Shown: positions 12,071 to 23,255 of the stretch, one piece after another
Numbering within the stretch: the stretch's first letter is position 1
How the letters are laid out: every line of letters starts with the position of its first letter
Origin: Dactylis glomerata
Taxonomy: Eukaryota > Streptophyta > Magnoliopsida > Poales > Poaceae
NCBI GenBank assembly: GCA_007115705.1
Contig: QXEO01000247.1
Coordinates: 13,430,933 to 13,494,932 of the forward strand
Direction: 5' to 3'
DNA: 64,000 bases
Notes under the pieces: generated by a model
What the model was told of the DNA's origin: nothing
Seen by the model: only the letters and a program-made list of their open reading frames with translations
The model's database searches: none
Position numbers and translations under genes: made by a program

Positions 12071-12580
12071 GTCCTCTCGTAGTTACGCTTGATTTTATGG
12101 TGCCAATGTCAGAGACTACAATTTCATAACAGCTATCATGTACTACTGATTCCACGTCACCAAAGTATTATTTCCGTGGAGAAGTGAATACTACTGATTG
12201 CTTAATTATACTACTCTCATCTTGCAGGTTTATATGATGTTTTTTATATTTTCCCAAATAGCATGCCCACAAAAAATGCCTGCATATGAAAGCATTACAA
12301 GACCAACACTAAACACATATGACTAAACCACCATTTTTTCCTAGGAGCAACCATTGAAAAAGAGAGGAAAATTCTAGAATCAAATTGCAATATGGAATTT
12401 TGCGTGCAGGTCGCAGTTGAGTTTATATGTTTTTAAAATTTTCCAGGCTCACATGTTACACTTCACATCCATACCGTAATTACAATCTATAAAAGCTAAG
12501 AAAAGATGATCTTCGCATGTTATACTTCTAAAATCTATTGCTGAAGGCGAGGTCATGGATTTTATTAAAGATGATATTCA
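12071..12580. other. Gene-free interval
   Basis: AT-rich continuation of the site into which the LINE inserted. No coding or repeat signal that I can support. Confidence 0.5.
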
Positions 12581-12582
12581 GT

Positions 12583-12900
12583 TGTTTTTTTTTTCTGAAA
12601 TGGAGGTTAATCCTCTAGCCTCATGCACACAACTTTTTTTATTAAATTTATTTAATAGATGCTTACAAGGAAAATAGAAAGATAAAACCGAATCTGCCTG
12701 TCACAAAACCTGCAAGCTTGATGAAGGGGATGGCCATGTCGGAAGCTCATGCCCGAACCTCATCAAACGCCAAGCAGCAAGTTAGGAGCACAAACCAGTT
12801 CAGCTAACTGAACGTCCTACTTGCAAACGCCCTACTTTCAAGAAAAGGCTCAAGGGGATCAGCTGCTTGAGGCAGGCGCTGGTTTCTCTCACATTTTTGT
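12583..12900 (-). mobile_element. LINE 3' tail, minus strand, truncated
   Basis: A T-run at 12583-12592 is followed by TCTGAAATGGAGGTTAATC and CTCTAGCCTCATGCACAC. Reversed, this is the same kind of 3' end as the LINEs at 3930 and 12056 (GTGTGCAT...AGG...CTCCATTTC plus A-run). Only the 3' UTR and perhaps a short piece beyond survive. The left limit is clear; the right limit is a guess. Confidence 0.55.
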
Positions 12901-14353
12901 TCTATGTCTATCTGTATTCAGCTAGTCCCTCTCTAGTTAACCCAGACTACTTCTGCCGTTTGAACAACTGTGTTTCTTCAAAAGACAAAGAAAAAAATAT
13001 AACATAACCATATAGCATAGAAAAGGCTGTTTTTGGACAGTGATGCCTAAGGGGTGATAACGAGCAAATCTAGCAAGAGGCCTGAGATTATCCGACATTA
13101 ATAAAATAAAGAAGGAAACTTTTCTTCAGTTTTCTTAAATCGGAGCAACCCTTTCGTAAATCCAAACGAGCTTGTAATCAATCCAGGCAAAACTTCCACA
13201 AATTCAAACAACCTTTTTTTTTTGTAAATTTGCAGTCTCCTCATGTACTGCAACCTGAAGCTGCTAATTGCGGAAGATTGCTGAAATCTGCAAACTATGA
13301 ATTCGTCCGGTGGTGTCCTTCAGTCACTTTTTCTTCAAGAGAAAGTGTCCTTCGGTTACAGGTGCTTCTAGCTAGCCCGTACGTACCCAATATTGGAAAA
13401 TTCGCCGAACTCTGTGCAAGTGCCATCAAGTGAATCTATAAGCTGGTACCGTCTGTTCTTCATCTTCACAGATTGTAGTGATCTGTAGTCTCGCACTGCA
13501 CTGTCTTGTTTAATCGTTTTGTTTGGCGTCACCAGGTCCTAGTCATAGGCGACGTTCAGTTGATTGAAACTCTGCCGAAATCAATGTCAATCTGTCTGTG
13601 CAAGACTGCAAGTTGGCATCAAGCGGTTGACCTCTCCTCAGCACCGCACACATGGAGTTGACCTCTCCTCTCAAATATAAGAATCGGAGAACCTTGTTTT
13701 GTGCTATGTCTGATTAACCATTTGACAGCCTGCTACAATTATCGTCAATCGCATAGCCTAACAAACTTTGTTCCATTGTGCTTGCGGTCCAACCTAAGCT
13801 ACTGTATTACAACAAGGTAATGGGTTTGGTCCTAACTGGCCGTACCCTCCTAATTGGCCCGTCTTCAACATGGACGATGAATGGTCGATGACAGTGGACT
13901 CCTGCCTAATTCCGCCTGTTTCGTCCAAGAAAAGCCTAAGCTGTACAAATTAATTGCTGGCATACATCGCAATCTCAGGAGCTTTTATTTTCGCTAATAA
14001 CCATATAGCTGTAATTTTCAAATTGAGAATCTAGTGGATCTGAAGCTAAGAGCTGAGTATGAATTCTTCAGTACAGTATAACAGAGGCACATAATTTCAT
14101 ACTATGCGGCCAAATGCACAACTGCACAGGTAAATCAATACGAAAAACTTTGCATACAGTGCAAAAATAGGACAAAAGCAGAACAGTTTCCAATCACGGT
14201 ATGTGAACCATGTACTCCGATCTAACTGTTAACACCGCCGGTACATAATAATCTGATGAAATATGACTATACACGATTATAAACAGCAAGATCACACGAC
14301 AGATGATCATCATTTGTACATACCTTTGGATTAACTCGCTAAAATTAAACAAA
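12901..14353. other. Gene-free interval upstream and downstream of repeats
   Basis: Mixed-composition sequence with only short ORFs, such as 67 codons at 13230-13433 without a family signature. The part from 13990 to 14353 is the 3' flank of the minus-strand gene at 14412-15059. Confidence 0.45.
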
Positions 14354-14359
14354 TTTATT
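14354..14359 (-). terminator. Probable polyadenylation signal of the 215-aa gene
   Basis: TTTATT on the plus strand is AATAAA on the minus strand, about 53 bases after the stop codon of the gene at 14412-15059. The spacing suits a plant near-upstream element, but a six-base match in AT-rich DNA is weak alone. Confidence 0.4.
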
Positions 14360-14411
14360 TTGACGGACTGCCCAGCTTTCGATTACTGTGATTTGCAGCT
14401 CAACATGCACC

Positions 14412-15059
14412 TCATTTCTTGAACGAATTGCCGGAAGAAGAAGCAGAGGCGGTGCTCTGGTCGTCGACCTTGTGGACCCTGCTCCTGCTCTTATGCGCGA
14501 CGAACATCTTCTTGAGCGCGCGCATCATCACCACCAGCCCCGGCGAGCGACGCCGGGAGCTCCTCGACCCTGTGAGCACCGCTGCCTCTTCGCGCTCCTT
14601 TGTTGTGGCCATCGGCACCCTCCTGTCGACGGGGCGGCCCGGGCCACCGACGGAGCGCCGGCGCGACACGTCGTGGGAGGCGACGAGCAGATCGTGCTTC
14701 CCTCCGCCCGACAACTCGTCGTCGTTGAGGTCCTCCCAGAGGCTGTCCATCAGCTCCTCCTCCTCTCCGAACACGCCGGCGTAGTCGCTCAGGGTGGGTG
14801 AGCAGCACGCGCCGTGCGTCGCGCGCCACGGCGACGCGGCGCAGTCCGCGGCGGAGAAGCTCCGGCGTATGGGCGACGAGAGCAGCCACGCCGGCGGCGG
14901 GGACGACGGGGACACCTTGGCGTCGTGGCGGTAGCCACCGTTAATGATGTGCTGCTGCTGCGGCGGCGGGGTGGGGAAGGTGAAGTCGCCGTCGCCGGCT
15001 TCTTGCGGCTGCGCCATCGGCTCGTCCCCGGAATTTGGACTTCTCTTCTCTCCGTCCAC
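14412..15059 (-). CDS. Intact intronless gene, 215-aa basic/acidic protein of unknown function
   Basis: A single open frame from ATG at 15059 to TGA at 14412-14414, with the strong GC third-position bias typical of grass genes and a TATA box upstream. The protein is low-complexity at the start (Pro/Gln-rich PPPQQQ near residue 33) and has a Ser-rich motif around SPIRRSFSAADC. A central acidic helix-like segment follows (FGEEEELMDSLWEDLNDDE, about residues 98-116). Then comes an Arg-rich part, a conserved-looking MMRALKKMFVAHKS near residue 180, and a Ser-rich basic tail ending FKK. There is no signal peptide or membrane segment, so it is likely cytosolic or nuclear. I do not recognise a characterised family. 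It is the only host gene here without visible damage. Confidence 0.75.
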   Translation of the reverse strand: MDGEKRSPNSGDEPMAQPQEAGDGDFTFPTPPPQQQHIINGGYRHDAKVSPSSPPPAWLLSSPIRRSFSAADCAASPWRATHGACCSPTLSDYAGVFGEEEELMDSLWEDLNDDELSGGGKHDLLVASHDVSRRRSVGGPGRPVDRRVPMATTKEREEAAVLTGSRSSRRRSPGLVVMMRALKKMFVAHKSRSRVHKVDDQSTASASSSGNSFKK

Positions 15060-15211
15060 AGTCCGCTATGTTTCTGCTGGATGCTGCCGACCTCGTGCCG
15101 TCGTCGTCGTCTTCCTCTTCTTTGCTCGGGACGCGAGATTACCTCGGGGCGCGAGATCGTCGGGATCAACGAATGGAATTGGAATGACGACAGCGGCATG
15201 GATCGTCCAAG

Positions 15212-15221
15212 TTTTTATATG
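15212..15221 (-). promoter_or_regulatory. TATA box for the 215-aa gene
   Basis: Minus strand ATATAAAAAC, about 155 bases upstream of the ATG at 15059. This is a normal distance for a plant TATA box plus 5' UTR. Confidence 0.5.
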
Positions 15222-15312
15222 CCGTTACTACTCCACTCTGACTTCACTTGTCTGCCTGCCTGGCCTAATTTGTAACCGACGCGATTCCTGCAGTAGCTGT
15301 AACGTTAGGTGA

Positions 15313-15944
15313 TCGCGCGATTCTTGGAGTAGTAGTCTCACTCAAGCTTCTCAGCCAGCTGACTGATGTAAATATGTAATGACTATTACTTGGAGGAAGA
15401 AGTTAAACACAAACTTTTCTCACCAAATTTATCTGAATTACTAGAATTTTGTTCTGACTGAATACGAACTATTTTTCACGGAATTTGTTATGGTAGCATT
15501 TTCATTTGACCAAATAATCTTTCACATAATGATAGACAAGGTTACAAAAAAGTTTGGCTACATATATGCTCTACAGGTTCTGGTGTTGACTTGAGATAGA
15601 AAAGATAAGATAGTGTTTGATCCAACCGATACAACATAGTATATTTTTGTTGGTGCTTCCGGTCAACGTCAATCAAAACCTAATTGATGTGTCGATTATT
15701 CGGTTTCAACAAATCTATTTTGTCTTACTATCAATAGTTCTTCCCATATGTGTGGCATTTTCAATTGAGAGGTACAATATGTAGGTACCTGATTTTGGAC
15801 AAATCTGTACCTCGAAAGTCTTACATCATGCATGTGAAAAGGTTGACTCCCGAACATGCACGCTTGTGCATATATAATCTTTAGATGACTGCCTGAAATA
15901 AAGCATACATACCTTCTATTAGATGATAAAAAAATACATAAATG
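15313..15944. other. Upstream intergenic sequence
   Basis: AT-rich, no coding signal. Probably distal promoter of the 215-aa gene, followed by repeat-derived sequence. Confidence 0.4.
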
Positions 15945-15954
15945 CACTTTTGAT

Positions 15955-16303
15955 CTAGGGTGCATATGCTCCCTTTAACCAAAAAACATATTTTAAAATA
16001 TAGAAAAATCAAAACACAAATTTTACGTGTACATCTCGACATTCTATGTGTGCACGACAAAGTTTCGTGATAAACCAATATTTTTAGTGCTCTGTGTTAA
16101 AAAGATAAAAACATGTCATGCGTAAACCTTTATTTAGCACCGAAATTTATCTTTTTTACCTAGCCCACATGAAAATTCATTTTCTTCGTGAAACAACTTG
16201 ATTCACATATAGGTTGTGAAGAAGTTCACGCAATATTTAAAAAAATGACAATTCAAAATATGTTTAAACTACATTTGAAATAAAGGGTGCATATGCACCC
16301 TAG
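15955..16303. mobile_element. MITE-like element with 24-bp terminal inverted repeats
   Basis: The left end CTAGGGTGCATATGCTCCCTTT and the reverse complement of the right end (CTAGGGTGCATATGCACCCTTT) match except for one base. The similarity continues weakly outwards (TTTTGAT/TTTTGCT), so the true ends may lie a few bases further out. The interior is AT-rich and non-coding. No clean target duplication could be fixed, so the superfamily is open. Confidence 0.6.
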
Positions 16304-16569
16304 AGCAAAAATGATGCGTCCATTTTTATTATAATATCCGTAATATTTGTGTGTTGTTCATATGGTGTTTCATTCTCTTGCATATGTGTACGTGTTGCCT
16401 AACCTACCTTCCAACTTAATTAACATGTACATAACTGAACTATTCTTCACGATAGCTTCTCTTCTAGACTCTGACTTGCAACAACCAGCTAGCTAGCCAG
16501 CAAAAAATGTACGTAAGGTCCACCGGCTAGGACAAACGGACTATACCAGTTTTTGTCTTTTATTGATTA

Positions 16570-18397
16570 CTAGCACACATGCACGTGCGTTGCATCAGGA
16601 TTAAAAAAAATATTAATTTTTCAGTGAATAACGTATTTGACCAGAACTTCCCAATCACGGTTGCATCACCATTGAAGGACGAGCGTTAGGCACACGGAAC
16701 TGGTAACCTGCATGATCGTCGCCATGACAACGAGCTCATACTCCAGATGGGTATACATCACCCCACCAAGAGTATCCTCTCCAGCGACCAAGATCGCCAG
16801 CATATTCACCTCCTTTATCGACTACATATTGGACAATGTTGTTTTCAATTAAAAATGAACCACCCAAAACAATGGAGAATGACAAATCTTTTTGGTGTTT
16901 GTTGTTTGAGCGACAATAATGGTGATCTTTTTTTCATCTTGACATATAATTAAGAAAAGACTACTCTACGCGTGACATCATCTTCAAGAAACTACTTTGA
17001 GAAAATGACTGGATCCCAAAGAAAAATATTTTCTCATAAACACTGTAAAATAATGTTCAAATGTAATTTATATCACTGTGAATACTCTTTTAGTTCACCC
17101 TAGTTAATTACAACTTCACATAGATAAGGCACAGTTTCACATAGATAAGGCACATGTGCTGGTTCTTCTTGTTGTAATGTTTGACAATATGATGTAGAGT
17201 CTCAAGCATATACTTCACTAAGTTTAGATACATTCATCCTTCTCGGTATAGAAAAATAAACAATAATTCAATGCTACAATATTTGGGTGGTCAAGATGGT
17301 GCATGCCACATGGTCCGCGGCTCACGGTACTTGTAGCACTTACCCGAAGAGCCTTCTTCATAGAACAGTTTTACTCGTCTTCAACCGCAAAAGGAAACTC
17401 ATCTTAGAAAGCGAAGAAGCACATCATCGCAACGACTGCACACACACCCAGCCGCTCCTACCCTCCTACCAAAAACAACACGGCGGCAAAGGCAGGGAGA
17501 CACCAACGACGAAATCCTTGAACTGCACATTCTTCAGGTACCTTGGCCTTCTGTTGAGCCGTCGAGACAGGCATAGCGATTCAGCCTCTCATACACGTCC
17601 GCTAGCTTCTTTGCTTGTTGCGACGCCATGGCGACTCAGCCTCTCATACACATACGTGAGCTTCTAGTTGTTGTCGTCAATGGGATCGGAGGCAGTCAAC
17701 CAGGACGTTCATGATCTTGGCATCGAGACATGCCGCCAAGCGAGAACCTTAAGCAGGGTGGATTTGTGTGGTCGTGCCGCTGGAGCCTGGGACCGCCATA
17801 CTGTGAAGCATCTTTGAGCGTGCGGATGCCAAAGTTGAAGAGATCATGTACATGTCCAGAGGTAGAGCAGCTTGCAGACTGCGATTATTACCGGACGTAA
17901 GGATGACATGATCCATGACCACAATAGGCTTCCTAATTCCTTGTTTTTAGATTGCAATTGTTACCTGAAGATTGTAAGCTGAAGATTGTAAGCTATTGGC
18001 GTGCCTCTGATCCCTTGTAGTACTGCCGAGTTGCCGATCGTTATCGACGTGCCTTTCGCTGTAGCCTCTGATCCGCTAAGCCCGCCCTGTAGAGCAGTTG
18101 AGTTGCCGATGCAGCCACTCGTTATCGACTATGCCTTTGATCTGCCATAGCCTCTCATCCGCTAGTGCCCTCCCGCTTGTAGTGCCATCGAGAGTTGCCG
18201 ATGTAACCAAGCGTTATCGACGTGCCTTTCGATCTGTGATGCGGTGCCTTCATGTCGTACCTTCCGATTCCTTGCGCGTCCATCATGACCTTCTCCTTGC
18301 GTCAGGAGCGGCACATGGGAGTCCTCGATTTCCCTCCGCCAAGTTACTGGAACCGAAGCGCCGGAGTTTCACCGACAAGGACGACACCAGCCCACGC
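16570..18397 (-). mobile_element. Probable minus-strand Helitron end with gene fragments, cut by the Athila element
   Basis: On the minus strand the left boundary reads ...GATGCAACGCACGTGCATGTGTG then CTAG (plus 16570-16573) and T. This is a decayed version of the hairpin-plus-CTAGT end seen at 8545-8574. To its right lie AT-rich sequence and then GC-richer gene-like pieces. One is a minus-strand ATG near 17630 with frame MASQQAKKLADVYERLNR, whose core is partly duplicated nearby. The 5' Helitron terminus is not seen and may lie beyond or under the element starting at 18398. Confidence 0.4.
18015..18250 (+). repeat. Three diverged tandem copies of an approximately 75-90 bp unit
   Basis: Each copy contains GAGTTGCCGAT, then GTTATCGAC and a GCCTTTCG/GCCTTTGAT motif, followed by a CTCTGATCCGCTA-like stretch in the first two. 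Copies begin near 18020, 18098 and 18185. The unit codes for nothing I recognise. Confidence 0.55.
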
Positions 18398-19795
18398 TGA
18401 TGACACACAAGTATAGGGGATCGCAACAGTCTTCGAGGGAGGTAAAACCAAAATTTATTGATTCGACACAAGGGGAGCCAAAGAATATTTATAAGCCTTA
18501 ACAGATGAGTTGTCAATTCAGCTGCACCTGGAAACAGACTTGCTCACAGCGGTTTATCAGTAGCAACAGTTTTATAGTGGTGACAGTAGTAAAATAGTAG
18601 CAACAATAATAAAGTAAAGACGGTAATAGTAGCAATAATAAACAGTAGGATTAAATACTGTATGCATAGAGATGGATGAACGGGCGTTGCATGGATAAGA
18701 TAATCCATGAAATCAACAAGACATGGGCAATTACAGATAAATAATGAATAAGCATCCTAGTACTAAACAACCATAGGCATGTATTCCGTATATACTCGTA
18801 CGTGCTCGCAATGAGAAATTTGCACGACATCTTCTGTCCTACTAGCCTGTTTGCAGCAGGGCCTCAGGGGAATCTACTGGTAATTAAGGTACTCCTTTTA
18901 ATAAAGTACCGGAGTAAAGCATTAACACTCGGTGAACACATGTGATCCTCACATCATAGCCATCCCCTCCGGTTATCTTAATTGTTGTCACTTTGGGGCC
19001 TCGGGTTCCAGACAACGATATGTGTATACAACTTGCAGGTAAGACCTTAAACAACAACTATCATTATAAGACAATAACAAGTTCAGATCTGAGATCATGG
19101 CACTCGGGCCCAAAGTGACAAGCATTAAGCATAACAAGTTGCAACAATGGCTTAAGCTCTAACAATAGATACTAGGCACCATGTCCTAACAATCTCATAG
19201 CAAATTACATGAATGATCTCATCCAATCCCTACCATCCCCTTCGCCTACAGCGGGAATTACTCACACATGGATGGGAGAGTCATGGATGGTTGATGGAGA
19301 GACGTCGGTGATGATGGTGATGAAGATCTCCTCCAAATCCCCGTCCCGGCAGGGTGCCAGAATGGAGTTTCTCGTTCTGAATTGCGGTTTCTGATGGTGG
19401 CAGCGTAGCGGAACTCTATCTGGGAAAAACGCCGAACCCCGATAGTTTCAGGTCGAAGGGTATTTGTAGGTGGAAAGGGGGCTCAAGGAGGCGGCTGGGG
19501 TGGCCTCACCACAACCTGGCGCGGCCAGGCCTGGGCCGCGCCACCATGTGGTGTGGTAGCCTCCCAGCCCCTCTCCGTCTCGTATTCTGGCTCCGTGGGT
19601 CTTCTGGTAAAATAGGAACTTTACAGTATTTTCTGGGATTTTTCCTGTAAGTTGGATTTATGCACAAAAACAAGACACCACGGCAATTCTGCTGAAAACA
19701 GCTTTAGTCCGTGTTAGTTGTATTTAAAACACACACATTAGAGGAGAAACAACAGCAAAAGTATTCGGGAAAGTAGATACATTTTGGACGTATCA
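18398..19795 (-). repeat. 3' LTR of the Athila-type element
   Basis: Begins TGATGACACACAAG and ends TTTTGGACGTATCA on the plus strand (TG...CA). It matches 29863-31253 along its whole length. It contains a GC-rich imperfect inverted repeat at about 19492-19568 whose inner arms TGGCGCGGCC and GGCCGCGCCA pair perfectly. Confidence 0.9.
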
Positions 19796-19834
19796 ACTCC
19801 CCCTAAGCTTAGCTATTTGCTTGTCCTCAAGCAA

Positions 19835-22800
19835 TCTATTATATACTAAAAGCACAATACGAGGGTCTAAAATAGAGACACCACGTTAATCTACATCAAC
19901 AGAATTATTGTTGATAGATCTAAAATTTGTGGTGAGGATTTAATAATACATTAATAATTACGTAACAGTAAAAACTAGGGTGACACGACCCAAATATAAA
20001 CGTACCTTGAGGTACGTCCGTCCAAGTTATAGAAAAAAAGGCCAACAGATTAGTCTCCAGTCCGTTCAAGATATAATAAGAAAAAAATTGCTTGTGACGT
20101 AAGGAAAAATAAGGTGATTCGTCCATGGTTCAACGTAGGGAAAAAGTATACTAAAGAAGAAGAAAAGGAACCAGCTGATTACTCTCCACACCCGTTTAAA
20201 ATAGAAGAGGATCTGATTGCTTTCCTTACAAACAGTTGATTCCTCCGTTCAATATAAGAAAAAAAAATAGATTTCTAAAGGAAATCTAGGTACCTAGCTA
20301 GCTTATAAATAGCTAGACCATGGTTGCAAGACAAATGTCTATTTGATATCTTAATTTGTAATGTAAAATCAGGAAAATAAATTTCCGAAAAATCATTAGC
20401 ATTCCATTCCTGCTCAAAATTTTAAGAGTGAATTTTATAGGGCTTATGTATGCAATATTATAGACTAGAAAAATAAAATCCCGTTTGAAGTCCCACGTCA
20501 AAATGGCATTCTGTGATAACATAACACATGACAAATTGATATTTCATAACTGTATGGATCTTTCTATCTTACCTTTAATAGACCCCAATAACTATATTTG
20601 CATAACCTTGCAAAAGGTTATATCGCTATTGCTATTTTGTACCCTAAATATTATCTACACCATAAAGTTTACGCTTTCATAACGACAACTAATCTACTAT
20701 ATACTAAAAGCACAATACGAAAGTCTAAAATAGAGCCACCACGTTAATCGACATAGGCTAGAAATAAATATACCGTTGATTTAGATTATAGATGGCTGAG
20801 ATTAAAAGATCAAAATGTTACGTACAACATATATATTCCATGTGCAATATTTGGGATCTGTCACGTAAGAAAAAAAAGAAATCGAGGAGGCTCCGGTGTT
20901 GCACGGGATAGAGATTGGAAAGAAAAAACTAGAAGAATTTGCATGCAACACGTACCCGTAAAATCATGTACCCGTTGGAATAAACAATGAAAAAAAGTGT
21001 TCACATGTACTAGATGTAATACGTAGTGAAGAGCTTGCATTAATTAAATGAATGAAAATAAAACCAGGTCCCTCTAAGGAGTCAAAGAGAACTTCCATGC
21101 TGATTTTTTCCATACTACGTCTTTTTATTAGTTGAAAAAGCTTAGGCAAATTAACTTCTGAATTTCACAGTATGAAAAGGTAAGGTGAGCAAATTTAGGA
21201 ATTCATACTAGATGCAATTTACAATTTACAAATTAAAAAAGGTGAAAATATTTTACATGTGTATTTTAAAATAAGTATGAAAGAAAGTTACTCCAAAAAA
21301 CAACTAAATTTCTGAGCAATCTTTACATAAAAGATAGGCATTAGGTTTCAATACAAATCCAATATTAAGTTAATTAGAGGTGTGAAGGGACTGATGAATA
21401 ATATGAATATAACATGCCTCTGATGAGTAGCATAAATCGATTCGGTAGTAGTAAAAGCAAAAGATCAACATGAAAGAATTTAGGAACACAAATGAGGTCT
21501 TTAGTTACATAAGTCACAACGATGAAAACTTGCCACAATTGGAGGAACCAAAGCCTTCATGCCGCGTCTTCCTCCGCCGCCAACTTGACATCGTCGTAAT
21601 CAAGCCTAACTAAACCTCGGTCTTGAGTAGTAGGCTTCAGACACTTCTAAAGGCACCGGCTCCCAATTATTGAATTATTGATGAAAGCAAAACTACATGC
21701 CGACACTCAATCAAATAGTAGCGCTAAAATGTCAAATATGCAGGCACAAGGGACTATAACATACATATCGTTTTAACTCTAATAAAATTAGGTGATCAAT
21801 AGGAATATACTTGATACAATTTACATGAACTAGCATCAGATGATGCAATTCACAACGACGCAAACTTGGTACACCAGAAAAATCAAAGAGTATATTCTTA
21901 CATGAGAACCACATAAAAAATTCTCAAATCGGTGCTAATTAAAGTACATTGTGTGCATTTAATTATATTGTCTGAGAAAATAAGAATAGATTGGAGGAAA
22001 AATCATGTCAATTATGTAATATGTCATTTCACACTACAAGATACGGACATAAATAAAAATCTATCAAAGCATGCCAATGAGAGAGTATTTTAGTAATTTT
22101 GACAATTTATAACCAATAACCATCTTAACTTAGATGCCGAAGCTACATTTTTTTTATAAATACATGACATGAATAACACCCACAAAAAAAACTTATCATA
22201 AATATTGAAGTGTGTGAAGAAGGAGAATACAATGTTACACATGAATCATCCATAGTCACTATGAAATCTAGGCAAGGTAGAGAGATTTGGAGTGCAAGTT
22301 GAACCAAATATCCTTTGCCCAAACAATATATTGTGTAGATGTGTTAAACCATATATTCTTTGGGCAACCAATATATTGTGTAGATGTGTGATGAGATAAT
22401 CATGTGGCCATGGATTGTGAGTAAGACCAACAATGCTTTGAATTTGATGGTTGGAGAACTACAAATTATGGTCGATTAGTTCAAATTATAGTGGCTATGT
22501 ATAGAAACTATATTTATGGCATACCATGTATATTATTTAGCAAAAAAAATATAATGAACTGAAAAAAGGATAACCGAGCTAGAAATACATAAATGCAAGT
22601 TCTTAGTTTGTAGACCTGACAAACTATAGATATTAAAAATCACATGATTTGAACCTCATAGACTTTTGAAAAGAAAAAAAAATGCCTTCGCATTTACGAG
22701 GGCCACCATGCTAGTTAGGATAACAATAATATGAACTTTTAATACATAGAAATACTCAACAATCTCATAATATCACATAAAGTATATTTGTTAATATGGT

Positions 22801-23255
22801 TTTTTATCAATGTACTATGGTAGTCATACATATATAATCTCAAGTAGCTACACAACTTTATCTCTTATTCCATAGTTCGAATATCTAAAGAAATCGTATT
22901 TAACACTTGGACACTTTCATATTAAACACAACTCCCTCCATATTTGCGAGGACTAATTAAATACATATTCCCTGCAGAGGTACAATTTACTTCCACAGAA
23001 TGTGAATATTCATAAAATTTTAAATCTATCCATACTTTTGACACACTAAAATGATACCCTTGTATTTGCCAATATCTTAGTAATATACACAAAAGTAAGG
23101 TGAAAATTAGACCTCTGGGAATGTATCTGCGCGTAATAGATATACTTAATGGGACGCACGAGCGGAAAAATTCTTAATTTAAAGAAAACATAAATATTAC
23201 ATATTTCAAAATACTAAAGATGATGTTCTTGCATTTTTGAGGGCCACATTGCTAG
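19835..23255 (+). mobile_element. Outer Helitron inserted in the Athila 3' UTR (split by the inner Helitron)
   Basis: Preceded by A, it starts TCTATTATATACTAAAAGC. It ends with a decayed hairpin (TTCTTGCATTTTTGAGGG near 23226-23243), CCACATTG, then CTAG at 23252-23255 and T. Removing 19835-23255 rejoins the Athila 3' UTR. Its own sequence is 19835-20692 plus 22715-23255, about 1.4 kb, without helicase coding, so it is non-autonomous. Confidence 0.65.
20693..22714 (+). mobile_element. Inner Helitron nested in a Helitron of the same family
   Basis: Preceded by A at 20692, it starts TCTACTATATACTAAAAGC, almost the same 50 bases as the outer element's start. It ends with the hairpin GCCTTCG-CATTTA-CGAGGGC (22684-22703), CACCATG and CTAG at 22711-22714, followed by T. 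About 2.0 kb, AT-rich, no coding sequence, so it was moved by another element's Rep/helicase. Confidence 0.7.

Noticed and set aside
14388..15312. Long ORFs on the opposite strand and in other frames of the 215-aa gene
   Set aside because: GC-rich third positions leave the other frames open. Only the minus frame with ATG at 15059 has a matching TATA box and plausible composition.
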